Source: a bacterium (GTDB lineage Bacteria; UBP6; JAFGXH01). From it: a stretch of 27,413 bases of DNA. The notes beneath the pieces are model-generated. The model ran no database searches. It was not told the origin of the DNA and saw nothing but the letters and a program-made list of their open reading frames with translations. The stretch is from assembly GCA_027064085.1 (NCBI GenBank), contig JAMOQH010000178.1, positions 1 to 27,413 of the forward strand, read 5' to 3'. The translations under genes were made by a program, and so were the position numbers. Shown here one piece after another: positions 1 to 7,976 of this stretch; positions within the stretch are counted from its first letter, which is position 1, and the number at the start of each line of letters is the position of its first letter.

Positions 1-2552
1 TTAACTTTAAATTTATAAGAATTATGTTCATTTATTGCCAACTCAAAAACCCTATCAAATTCTCTTTTTTTAACTCCAAATTGTTTAAAATATTCATAAG
101 CACCTTTTCTAAGCAATTTCTTTTCTTTAAAGGAAATTGTTGGTTTGTCAACAGGAATACCATATTTTTTTTCTGGATTCACAGAAGAGGTAATAACTTC
201 AGGATAACCTGTTACAATAGGACAATTAAAAGTATTTATTGCTTTTTTAAATTCAGGTTTTTCATACATCACCATTGGATAAAAAATTCTATCTACTTTT
301 TGATCTACTAAATTTAAAATATGTCCATGTGTAACTTTTGCAGGAAAACAAATATTATCAGCCATAATTGTTCCAAGTCCCTTTTCGTATAATTTCATAC
401 TTGATTTACTTGATAAAGTAACATCAAAACCTAGATTTGTTATTAGAGTATGCCAAAAAGGATAATTTTCGTACATATTTAATGCCCTAGGAATACCAAA
501 AGTGATACTTTTTTTAGTAATATTCTCATTATTTTTTCTATTAAAGAGTAAATCATATTTGTAATCAGCTAAGCTAATACCAGGCTCTATGTAATCACCT
601 TTATTTGAAAAATATTTTTCGCATTTATTACCTGTAAAAAATGTATTTTTTTTATCAAATTTTAATTTAGTAATAGTACAAACATTTTCACAACCATGAC
701 ATGTTAAAAATTTCTTCTCATAACTTTGTGAAAATCCTAATTTATCAAATCCAATAAAAGTAGAATAATCTTGCTCTTCTTTTTTAAGATTATAAAATTC
801 TCTTGCCATTAATGCAGATCCATAAGCACCCATAAGCCCTGGAATATCTGGAGAGAGCACAGGTTTACCCAATAATTCTTCAAATGCTCTATGAACAGCA
901 GGATTTTGAAATGTACCACCTTGAACAACAATATGCTCTCCTAAAATAGACACATCTCTTAATTTGAGTACTTTATATAAACTATTTTTAACAACAGAGT
1001 AAGCAAGTCCAGCAGAAATATCACCAATACTAACCCCTTCTTTTAAAAATTGCTTAACTTTAGAATTCATAAAAACAGTACATCTTGAGCCTAAATCAGC
1101 AGGAGCATTTGCCTCACATGCAATTTGAGCAAAATCAACAGTATTATATCCTAATGTTCCTGCAAATGTTTCAATAAAAGACCCACAACCTGAAGAACAA
1201 GCTTCATTTAATTCTATACTTTTAATTGCACCATCCTGTATAAACATAGCCTTCATATCTTGGCCACCAATATCAAGAATAAAAGACACATCTTTATCAA
1301 ATGACTTTGCGGCAGTAAAATGAGCAAGTGTTTCAACAACACCATAATCTAAATTAAAAGAAGTTTTAATTAAATCTTCTCCATAACCAGTTACGGCCGC
1401 TCTAAGTAATTTAACATTATTAATACCATGTTTTTTGAGCTCTGAATCAAAAAACTCCAAACCTTTTTTAACACTTCCTATATGGTCACCATGATTACTT
1501 GCATAATAATCAAGTATTAATTTTCCATTTTTATCGGTTAATACGATTTTAGTAGTTGTAGAACCAGAATCAACACCTAAAAACCCAATAGCATCTTTTT
1601 TAAAGTCTTCAAGTAATAATCTTTCAACTTTTGTTTGCCTTTTATCTATCCAAACTTTAAAATCTTCTTTTTTTTCAAAAAGAGGTTTTTCTCTTTCCGT
1701 TAAGGTATGATTAGAAAAGCTGATATTTAACTTATTTATTAAATATTCTATATTAGAGCTATTTTCTAATCCCTTTGCATTAAGTGCAGCTCCCATAGCA
1801 GGCAAAAGCTCGGGTTTTTCCGGTAAAAAGATATCTTTATCTGTAATATTAAGCACCTTCTTAAAAGTTTCTCTTAGTTGAGGAATAAAAGCAAGAGGAC
1901 CACCCGAAAATAATATCATAGGTTCAATATCATAGCCCCTTGCAAGAGCATTAATTGTCTGAATTGCAATTGCATGAAAAAGAGATGCTGCTATATCATT
2001 ATGAGAAATTTCACGACTTAAAAGAGATTGAACATCTGTTTTAGCAAAAACACCACATCTTGATGCTATAGGATAAATATTCGTTGACTTTTCTGCTAAT
2101 TCATTTAATTCAGAAATAGGCTTATCTATTAAAGTAGCAATTTGGTCTATAAATGCGCCAGTTCCCCCCGCACAACTACCATTCATTCTAATGTCAGGAG
2201 TCAATCCATCTTCAAAAAATATCATTTTAGTGTCTTCACCACCAATATCAATCAAAGTTCGGATTTGAGGAAATTTAACTTTTACAATTTCCGCACTTGC
2301 AACAACTTCTTGAACAAAAGCAACTTCCATTTTTTCAGCAAGCCCCATTCCAGCAGAACCAGTTATAGTAACAGTTAATTCAACATCTCCCATTTCTGTT
2401 TTTATATCTTCAAATATTTTAATAACCGTTTTTTGTATATCAGCATGATGCCTTTTGTAATCAGAGTATATTATATTCAACATGTCATCAAACATTACAA
2501 CTTTAGCAGTAGTAGAACCGACATCTATCCCTAAATATCTTACATCACTCAT
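1..2552 (-). CDS. 2-hydroxyacyl-CoA dehydratase activase, BadF/HgdC type, large multidomain (C-terminus outside window)
   Basis: ATP-driven activase family that passes electrons to oxygen-sensitive 2-hydroxyacyl-CoA dehydratases or benzoyl-CoA reductases. The frame stays open to base 1, giving 850 residues without a stop. Two ASKHA ATPase domains are visible. The first has GIDVGSTTAK near residue 8, NGSCAGGTG with Cys127 and SRCGVFAKTD with Cys166, the two cysteines that in HgdC hold the bridging [4Fe-4S] cluster. The second has GVDSGSTTTK at 326, Cys452 and Cys456 in EACSSGCGSF, and SRC at Cys491. A cysteine cluster CHGCENVC follows at 618-625. An HgdB-like region begins around GIPRALNMYENYPFW at 686. 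This order matches the very long fused activase proteins (about 1400 residues) of anaerobes, whose substrate is mostly unknown. AAGGGG precedes the ATG. Two promoters with FNR-type boxes lie upstream. No dehydratase partner is in the window. Family call firm, substrate unknown. Confidence 0.93.
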   Translation of the reverse strand, partial: MSDVRYLGIDVGSTTAKVVMFDDMLNIIYSDYKRHHADIQKTVIKIFEDIKTEMGDVELTVTITGSAGMGLAEKMEVAFVQEVVASAEIVKVKFPQIRTLIDIGGEDTKMIFFEDGLTPDIRMNGSCAGGTGAFIDQIATLIDKPISELNELAEKSTNIYPIASRCGVFAKTDVQSLLSREISHNDIAASLFHAIAIQTINALARGYDIEPMILFSGGPLAFIPQLRETFKKVLNITDKDIFLPEKPELLPAMGAALNAKGLENSSNIEYLINKLNISFSNHTLTEREKPLFEKKEDFKVWIDKRQTKVERLLLEDFKKDAIGFLGVDSGSTTTKIVLTDKNGKLILDYYASNHGDHIGSVKKGLEFFDSELKKHGINNVKLLRAAVTGYGEDLIKTSFNLDYGVVETLAHFTAAKSFDKDVSFILDIGGQDMKAMFIQDGAIKSIELNEACSSGCGSFIETFAGTLGYNTVDFAQIACEANAPADLGSRCTVFMNSKVKQFLKEGVSIGDISAGLAYSVVKNSLYKVLKLRDVSILGEHIVVQGGTFQNPAVHRAFEELLGKPVLSPDIPGLMGAYGSALMAREFYNLKKEEQDYSTFIGFDKLGFSQSYEKKFLTCHGCENVCTITKLKFDKKNTFFTGNKCEKYFSNKGDYIEPGISLADYKYDLLFNRKNNENITKKSITFGIPRALNMYENYPFWHTLITNLGFDVTLSSKSSMKLYEKGLGTIMADNICFPAKVTHGHILNLVDQKVDRIFYPMVMYEKPEFKKAINTFNCPIVTGYPEVITSSVNPEKKYGIPVDKPTISFKEKKLLRKGAYEYFKQFGVKKREFDRVFELAINEHNSYKFKV

Positions 2553-2578
2553 ATAACCCCTTACTAATACATCCAATA

Positions 2579-2613
2579 AGCCTACATTATAAGCTTATTT
2601 TGATTTTAATCAA
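2579..2613 (-). promoter_or_regulatory. Proximal promoter of the activase gene with an overlapping FNR-type box
   Basis: Read on the minus strand, a -35-like TTGATT (2613-2608), a 16-bp spacer and a perfect TATAAT (2591-2586) lead into the activase gene. The -35 lies inside a perfect palindrome, TTGAT-TTTA-ATCAA (2600-2613 on the plus strand), the consensus for FNR-family regulators. A box over the -35 would normally repress this promoter. Palindrome and -10 are seen directly; the regulator is inferred. Confidence 0.6.
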
Positions 2614-2671
2614 GTAAAAAAACAACTCCTAGTTATCCTATATATAGAATAAGACACCTTGGCTAACCTCT

Positions 2672-2718
2672 TGTATAAATTATATTTTTTTATATTTATA
2701 TTCATTGATTTCAATCAA
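2672..2718 (-). promoter_or_regulatory. Distal promoter of the activase gene with an upstream FNR-type box
   Basis: A second perfect palindrome, TTGAT-TTCA-ATCAA (2705-2718), is followed on the minus strand 20 bp later by TATAAT (2684-2679). The box centre is near -39.5 from the expected start, close to the -41.5 of class II FNR/CRP activation. Its centre is 105 bp from that of the other box, about ten helical turns. It probably drives the activase from a longer leader, since no other minus-strand gene lies between. Confidence 0.55.
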
Positions 2719-2837
2719 GATACTTAAAAAAAGTGTCAAAGCTTAAATCTTTTCCACTTAAAAAAGTAAAACTTTGTTTTCTTTTTTAATTTTGAGCTAA
2801 AATCTCAAAATAATTATGTTTTATAAGATGAATTTTC

Positions 2838-2863
2838 ATTTTCAAGACTTTGGGCTTGAAAAT
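2838..2863. repeat. Inverted repeat, 9-bp stem with 8-base loop
   Basis: ATTTTCAAG and CTTGAAAAT are exact reverse complements separated by ACTTTGGG. The element lies about 95 bp upstream of the DUF4388 gene. No T-tract follows on either strand, so it is not an obvious terminator. It could be a regulator site or an RNA hairpin. Confidence 0.45.
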
Positions 2864-2958
2864 CAGCGTAAAACAAAACAAGGTTTTGGTTGAAGCTTAA
2901 AATAAAATCTTCAGTATCAATAAATATAGCCGATGTAATATAAAAGTTTTGGTGGTTT

Positions 2959-5058
2959 ATGGGCTTATTAATAATAGATTCTAAAAAAGAAAACCTAGAA
3001 AGGTATAAAAAGCTCTTTAAGGAGGGGGATAATCATTTTGTAAATGGTTTAAATGAGTCTCTAATGCTTCTTGAAACTGTTTTTGAATTCGACTTAGCCA
3101 TCTGTAATTATAAACTAGATGATGCAACGGGAAAAGACTTACACGAAAACTTCAGAATGCTTCCTGAAACAGAAAATGTTCCTATATTGTTTATTTTAGA
3201 TATACCTAACGATTCAATTGAAGAAAAAATTAAAAAAATGAGCTTAGCGTCTTATATTATCGCACCTGATAATGATGAATTGTTAACCCAAGTAGAGAAA
3301 ATACTAAATAATGATGAAGTAACTAAAATTACAAATACTGATGATTTCTCAGAAGAAACTACTACCGTTACAAATAATCAAATTGATTTTGACTCATTAA
3401 TGAATGAAGCAAATGAAGACAAAGACATTGAAGATAATCAAGTTGATTTTGACTCACTGATGAATGAAGCAAATGAAGATAAAGATATTGAAGATAATCA
3501 AGTTGATTTTGACTCATTAATGAGTGAAGTAAATGAAAATAATAATACCAAAGAAGAAAATTTAAATAGTGAAAACACTACAAATAACATACATGAACTC
3601 TCAAAAGAAACAAAATTTATTGGAGATATTGCAACAACACCAATATCCGAAATATTAATGCATATTCTTGATAATAATTACAAGGTAAAAATAATATTAA
3701 AAAATGAAATATCAGAAGAAGAATGTATAATTAAAATAAAAAATAAAAATATTATTGATATTGAAATGGAGGATTTTGATATTGAAGATGCTCTCTTCTG
3801 GGTTTTAAACTGGGACATTGCAAGCATTGAAGTAAATATCATTGATAATATAGATGAAGAAAAGTGTGAAATACCAATAGAAGAAATCATTGAAGAAGTT
3901 ATAAATAAAAGAAATGAATTTGATGATTTATCAGAAACATTACCTGACTTAGATACAATACTTGTTCAAACCTCAACCTATGATTCAACATTAAGCGATC
4001 TAGAAACAGAATATAAAAATATAATTGAATTATTTGATGGAACAAATACCATTAATGATGTTATTTCTTTAATAAATGAAGATAATATATATGTATTAAC
4101 AATTATTTCTCAATTATATATGGACGAAATATTAATTCTTCCAGAAGAAAATAACATTAAAAAAGAAGAATTAATTACTGAAACTACAAAAGTAGAAGAA
4201 AATGATAAAGAAGAAGAAGAAGAAGAAGAAGATTTATTATCTGACTATCTCACCGAAGATGAAGAGAATGATGATTTAAATATAAATACTGATGTTTTAG
4301 AAAGTGATGAAAATTTTGAAGAACTAGATAAAGAAAAATATATTAATAATTTAATAGAATCCTTCAAAGAAGAAGAAGAAATTATAATCAGACCTAAACC
4401 GTCTCCTTTTAGAATGGCTCTTTTCGTACTATTCTTTATTAATATGATTTTAACAATTTTGATTTTTATATATAAGAAACCTCCTCAAAAAATTGTAATA
4501 AACAATATTAATAAACAAGAAAAAATAATTAAAAAAATAGATTTATATAATTTAGGACTAGAAAATAAAATTGAATATATAAAAGATGAAGTTAATATTG
4601 TAAATAATATATTAAAACAAAAAATATTAAATCAAAAAAAAGAAATTAAGTATAAAAAACTTTTTAAAGAGAAGAAACTAGATATAAAATTTAAAAAAGG
4701 AAATTTTTATATGTTAAAAGGAAACTATAAAAAAGCAATTTCTATCTACAAAAAGATACTAGAAATCGTTCCTAATCATACCGAAATCCTATTAAAATTA
4801 GCAACAGCATACTATAATAATAATGATAATAAAAATGCAATTAAAATAATTGACAAGCTAAATTTTCTAAAATATAATAACATTAATTTTATATTTTTAA
4901 AAGCACAAGTTTACCAAGCAATTAATGATTTACAAACTTCATATAATTATTACGATGAATTCTTAAGAAAATCAAATGATGAAAAATTAAAAAAAGATAT
5001 AAAAATTATCATGAAAAATATATATAAAAATACTAAAATAGTTCGGGGACAACCTTAA
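2959..5058 (+). CDS. Membrane protein with degenerate receiver, DUF4388 domain and TPR repeats
   Basis: Residues 1-115 look like a response-regulator receiver, but key residues are lost. The phosphoacceptor stretch reads LAICNYKLDD with Asn where Asp is expected, and the conserved KP is AP (YIIAPDNDELL). It is therefore probably not phosphorylated. Residues 140-199 are three copies of a 20-residue acidic unit with core VDFDSLM. Residues about 218-312 fit DUF4388 (PATAN-like), followed near 352 by the usual small helical domain (LFDGTNTINDVISL). After a Glu-rich linker comes one membrane helix (486-507), then a lysine-rich stretch and TPR-like repeats from about 577. Such proteins are typical of deltaproteobacteria and often link to motility or polarity, but no exact function is known. 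GGTGG lies just before the ATG. Its 3' end overlaps the convergent histidine kinase by 26 bp. Confidence 0.8.
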   Translation: MGLLIIDSKKENLERYKKLFKEGDNHFVNGLNESLMLLETVFEFDLAICNYKLDDATGKDLHENFRMLPETENVPILFILDIPNDSIEEKIKKMSLASYIIAPDNDELLTQVEKILNNDEVTKITNTDDFSEETTTVTNNQIDFDSLMNEANEDKDIEDNQVDFDSLMNEANEDKDIEDNQVDFDSLMSEVNENNNTKEENLNSENTTNNIHELSKETKFIGDIATTPISEILMHILDNNYKVKIILKNEISEEECIIKIKNKNIIDIEMEDFDIEDALFWVLNWDIASIEVNIIDNIDEEKCEIPIEEIIEEVINKRNEFDDLSETLPDLDTILVQTSTYDSTLSDLETEYKNIIELFDGTNTINDVISLINEDNIYVLTIISQLYMDEILILPEENNIKKEELITETTKVEENDKEEEEEEEDLLSDYLTEDEENDDLNINTDVLESDENFEELDKEKYINNLIESFKEEEEIIIRPKPSPFRMALFVLFFINMILTILIFIYKKPPQKIVINNINKQEKIIKKIDLYNLGLENKIEYIKDEVNIVNNILKQKILNQKKEIKYKKLFKEKKLDIKFKKGNFYMLKGNYKKAISIYKKILEIVPNHTEILLKLATAYYNNNDNKNAIKIIDKLNFLKYNNINFIFLKAQVYQAINDLQTSYNYYDEFLRKSNDEKLKKDIKIIMKNIYKNTKIVRGQP
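3376..3555 (+). repeat. Three direct 60-bp repeats encoding a 20-residue acidic motif
   Basis: The period is exactly 60 bp, starting at 3376, 3436 and 3496. The first two copies are nearly identical in DNA; the third diverges at its 3' end. Each encodes NQ(I/V)DFDSLM followed by acidic residues. Near-identity at DNA level suggests recent in-frame duplication, so copy number may vary between strains. Confidence 0.9.
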
Positions 5059-6241
5059 TTTCATTTTTGATATTTGGAATAGTTATTTCAATAATAGACC
5101 CCTCTTCTTTTGTATATTCAATATTTAATTTTCCATTCAAAAGCTCTACCCGCTCTCTTAAATTTTTTAATCCAAAATGTCCAATATATTCTTTATCTAT
5201 ATCAAACCCTTTCCCATAATCATTAATTCTAAGAAAAATATCAGAAATATCAATTTTCAAATAAAGATTAATTTTATCACTACCGGAATGTTTCATAGCA
5301 TTGGTCATTATTTCTTGAAAAACTCTAAAGAAAGAAATTTGATCTTTAACTAAAAGCTTAATCCTTCCCATTTCAAATTTACGAATTACTTCTATTTTAT
5401 TTTTATATGTAAAATTTTCAAGATACTCTAAAATTGAATTCTCAAGATCAAAACTATTTTTTATAACACTTAATGACCTTCTTATTTCTTCCATACTTTC
5501 TTCAGCATATGTTTTTAACTCTTCAATTTCTTTAAAAATTTCATCACTAACCGTACCTTTAGCTATAGAAATAATGTATTCAGATTGCAAAATTAAACTC
5601 GATAAACTTCCCCCTACTCCATCATGTAAATCTCTTGCAATTTTATTTTTTTCTGCAAGTAAATGTTTTTCTTTTAATTCTTGTTGAAACTTATATATAT
5701 TTAGAGCACTTTGATGACTTTTATTATTTAAAAGTACAATAAAATATACAATAATTAAATTAATACTACTAAACCATAATATGGTAAAAATAGAGTCTAC
5801 AATACTAGCATTTTTACCTAAAATAGAATCCACCCTAGTAATTATAGGTAAAATTAAAAGAGGGGGAAGGAGGAAGAATGGCTTCTGAAATAAGGTAGTG
5901 AAAAAAACCAAATAAACAATTTGCGTTGAAAGGATTGGAGAATGTAGGCCTCCCGATGAAACAATCAAGATTGTTAATACAATTAAATCTATAATTAAAG
6001 TAATAAAAGTAAAAATCTTTAACAACTTAAATTGTTTTATATAGTAATTAATTGTAGAATATACAACCATTAAAAAAAATACTAAATATGGTATGACTCC
6101 CGATATATTAAATTTATTTCTTAAGTCAGGAACGACAACAACTGAAAGCCCTATGAACAGCAAAAATATTCTAGCATAATAAAGAATATTTGCTCTTTGT
6201 CTAAATCTATTTTCTTCAATCTTTAAAGAAACTTGTTCCAT
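5033..6241 (-). CDS. NarL/DegS-type membrane sensor histidine kinase
   Basis: 402 residues. The first 170 carry about five or six hydrophobic helices, a polytopic membrane sensor without a large periplasmic domain. A short linker leads to a HisKA_3 domain with ARDLHDGVGGSLSS, phosphoacceptor His206. The HATPase has the N-box QEIMTNAMKHS (Asn314), NDYGKGFD (Asp341) and the family-typical GLKNLRERVELL (357-368). Kinases of this class normally phosphorylate LuxR/NarL-type DNA-binding regulators, but no such gene lies nearby, so the partner is elsewhere. The start is 3 bp after the stop of the outer-membrane protein gene, without a clear ribosome site, so it is probably translationally coupled in a two-gene operon. 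The 3' end overlaps the convergent DUF4388 gene by 26 bp. Signal unknown. Confidence 0.9.
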   Translation of the reverse strand: MEQVSLKIEENRFRQRANILYYARIFLLFIGLSVVVVPDLRNKFNISGVIPYLVFFLMVVYSTINYYIKQFKLLKIFTFITLIIDLIVLTILIVSSGGLHSPILSTQIVYLVFFTTLFQKPFFLLPPLLILPIITRVDSILGKNASIVDSIFTILWFSSINLIIVYFIVLLNNKSHQSALNIYKFQQELKEKHLLAEKNKIARDLHDGVGGSLSSLILQSEYIISIAKGTVSDEIFKEIEELKTYAEESMEEIRRSLSVIKNSFDLENSILEYLENFTYKNKIEVIRKFEMGRIKLLVKDQISFFRVFQEIMTNAMKHSGSDKINLYLKIDISDIFLRINDYGKGFDIDKEYIGHFGLKNLRERVELLNGKLNIEYTKEEGSIIEITIPNIKNEIKVVPELF

Positions 6242-6244
6242 CGT

Positions 6245-7846
6245 CTAGAATTTCATTATTAGAAACACTTGTATTGAATATGCTAAATCAGCAACAGAAT
6301 CTTTCAGTTCTGCACTTGCCCCACCTCGTTTTCCGTCTATTCCAAGCCAGTCCATACCACTTCCAGGAACATAAAGACCACTTCTAAGACCAAAATTCAA
6401 TCCATCTCTATTTAAATATTCTAGAGAAAGGTCTATCTCTGTTCCAAGATAAGTATCCCTACCAAAAGTTTGCTCTGAATTTAAAGCAATCGATGTAACG
6501 CTCCAAAAGTTTAACGAAATATCATTTGTTGCCGACCAAGTTAAATGAGGTCTAATATAATATAAATTAGATAAAGAATATATTTCTTTAAAGAAAATTA
6601 AATCAATATTATAATCACGATTAAAAATAAAATTATCTTTTTTGCATTCATTTTGTGTTCCAAGAGTATTATAAGGGTTACTCTCATTACTTGTGTCACC
6701 AGAAGCAATTCCGCCATCAATACCAACAGTTAAAGTTTTCATTAAAAAATTAAAATTACTCTGTATTACAGCAGCCCACTGATTAAAAGATTTATTATTT
6801 TCATTATTACCAAAAATATAAACAATTTCTGACTTTAAATTAAAACTATTTCCGAAATAAAATTCAAAAAATGCATCTAGGGTATAATAATCTAGTTTAT
6901 AATCTTGATAACTATAATTACTAGTATTGCTTGTAATATCTTTATTTATTACTATATTTTTATCTTTCCAATACATACCTGAATATAAACCATAATTCAA
7001 CCTAGTACTAGCATTTAACAAATAATTATCTAATTCATCTCCTTCTATTTTATCTTCTATATAAAATGAGAACCCTACATAATCATCATTATCCTGAATA
7101 TCATAACTAGGTTTTTGAGAAGATTTATAAAAAGAACTGCTTTGTGGCGTTGATTCTTTTATTTCATATGCAAGTTTAAAAGATAAATTAGGCATACTTC
7201 CAATAATTCCTTTTAGTTCATATTGAATTTGATCAATATAATCTCCATTATTGGCAAATTTACCTTTTCCGCTATTTCTATTTATACCTAATCCCCAATT
7301 AGTAGCAATTCGACCAAATGAAACCAAACCAAAAGGGGTTTTCCCCTCAAAATATACTTCTTTAGCAAAGATTAAAGAATTTTCATTATCCCCATATTGC
7401 TGGTTATCAAAAACATCAATAGTCGCAACAGCTCTCAAATATTCTCCAACAATTATATTAGGAGAAAATCTGAATCTAGTATTATAAGAAACCGTTGATT
7501 CACTTGATGCACCATTTTTTAATTCTCCAACTGTTGGTAAATGCTTAGAAGAACCAACAATATTTTCATCAGGAGTATTAGGATTCATTAGATAAAAAGA
7601 ATTTAAATCTAGATTATTTTGATAATCCATTTTAGTTCTAAAATATCCTTCAATTGAAAGATATTTTAGAACTTCTTCACTTATTCTTAATTCTTTTCCG
7701 TTTAAATTAGTAGAATGTTCATCTTTGCTAATAGAATTAACCGTTTCATTTTTTACATTTTTAGTTTCTATAATTTTCTTATTCTTATTAGTATCACCTG
7801 CAAAGAGTGATACGGTTATAAAAAATAATAAAATAAAAATTTTCAT
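6245..7846 (-). CDS. Outer-membrane beta-barrel protein, TIGR04551-like
   Basis: 533 residues with a clear signal peptide (MKIFILLFFITVSLFAG), a polar low-complexity stretch to about residue 50, and then alternating hydrophobic and aromatic strands up to a C-terminal Phe (IMKF), the recognition end of many outer-membrane barrels. The segment FGRIATNWGLGINRNSG (177-193), followed by GDYIDQIQY, resembles the conserved motif of TIGR04551, an uncharacterised deltaproteobacterial family. That match is from memory and tentative. AGAGG lies at the right distance before the ATG, and a promoter lies upstream. It is the first gene of an operon with a histidine kinase, so kinase and barrel may report on or respond to the same envelope condition. 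Cargo and function unknown. Confidence 0.72.
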   Translation of the reverse strand: MKIFILLFFITVSLFAGDTNKNKKIIETKNVKNETVNSISKDEHSTNLNGKELRISEEVLKYLSIEGYFRTKMDYQNNLDLNSFYLMNPNTPDENIVGSSKHLPTVGELKNGASSESTVSYNTRFRFSPNIIVGEYLRAVATIDVFDNQQYGDNENSLIFAKEVYFEGKTPFGLVSFGRIATNWGLGINRNSGKGKFANNGDYIDQIQYELKGIIGSMPNLSFKLAYEIKESTPQSSSFYKSSQKPSYDIQDNDDYVGFSFYIEDKIEGDELDNYLLNASTRLNYGLYSGMYWKDKNIVINKDITSNTSNYSYQDYKLDYYTLDAFFEFYFGNSFNLKSEIVYIFGNNENNKSFNQWAAVIQSNFNFLMKTLTVGIDGGIASGDTSNESNPYNTLGTQNECKKDNFIFNRDYNIDLIFFKEIYSLSNLYYIRPHLTWSATNDISLNFWSVTSIALNSEQTFGRDTYLGTEIDLSLEYLNRDGLNFGLRSGLYVPGSGMDWLGIDGKRGGASAELKDSVADLAYSIQVFLIMKF

Positions 7847-7876
7847 ACTAAACCTCTATACAATAAATAGGAGCTT

Positions 7877-7905
7877 ACTATATCAAATAATCCTCATAAA
7901 AACAA
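7877..7905 (-). promoter_or_regulatory. Promoter of the outer-membrane protein/histidine kinase operon
   Basis: On the minus strand, TTGTTT (7905-7900), a 17-bp spacer and TATAGT (7882-7877). The -10 is five of six to consensus and the -35 weak. It lies 31 bp upstream of the ATG at 7846, followed by the AGAGG ribosome site. Confidence 0.5.
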
Positions 7906-7924
7906 CTCAAAATAATTTTAAAGC

Positions 7925-7953
7925 TTGATTTACTATAAAATATTTAATATCAT
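7925..7953 (+). promoter_or_regulatory. Promoter of the PAS hybrid histidine kinase gene
   Basis: TTGATT (7925-7930), a 17-bp spacer and TATCAT (7948-7953), with an expected start near 7960. That leaves a leader of under 20 bases before the strong GGGGAGG ribosome site. It is divergent from the outer-membrane protein promoter. Confidence 0.5.
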
Positions 7954-7964
7954 AAATAGTTTAT

Positions 7965-7971
7965 GGGGAGG
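7965..7971 (+). promoter_or_regulatory. Strong ribosome-binding site that decides an upstream non-ATG start
   Basis: GGGGAGG is a near-perfect Shine-Dalgarno sequence. It has no in-frame ATG at a usable distance; the first in-frame ATG (8028) is 57 bases on and has only a T-rich stretch before it. Five bases after the site is ATA (7977), in frame. The codons between 7977 and 8028 complete a membrane helix. Confidence 0.7.
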
Positions 7972-7976
7972 AAATT

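Larger units (their letters stand above)
2553..2958. other. 406-bp divergent intergenic region with FNR-type boxes and three inverted repeats
   Basis: The gap separates the activase (leftward) from the DUF4388 gene (rightward). The left half holds two FNR-type boxes and two TATAAT elements on the minus strand. The right half holds three inverted repeats: AAGTG/CACTT (2731-2760), ATTTTGAG/CTCAAAAT (2789-2811) and ATTTTCAAG/CTTGAAAAT (2838-2863). None has a T-run typical of a terminator. I found no convincing plus-strand promoter and no coding frame. The repeats could be a structured leader of the DUF4388 gene or an unannotated small RNA. Confidence 0.5.

Noticed and set aside
2142-2378. Plus-strand open frame inside the activase
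   Set aside because: It lies opposite the strongly conserved NGSCAGGTG to Asp-rich region of the activase; a shadow frame.
2838-2880. Cyclic di-GMP riboswitch in the DUF4388 leader
   Set aside because: The hairpins do not show the conserved core or tetraloop-receptor features of known classes.
2929-2936. GCCGATGT upstream of the DUF4388 gene as a flagellar sigma-28 -10 element
   Set aside because: No TAAA-type -35 at the required 15-base spacing; the nearest is 22 bases away.
3376-3555. Three 60-bp direct repeats as a CRISPR-like array
   Set aside because: No spacers; the repeats are contiguous, in frame and encode a protein motif.
7251-7487. Plus-strand open frame inside the outer-membrane protein gene
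   Set aside because: No ribosome site or recognisable protein, and the opposite strand has the convincing barrel sequence.
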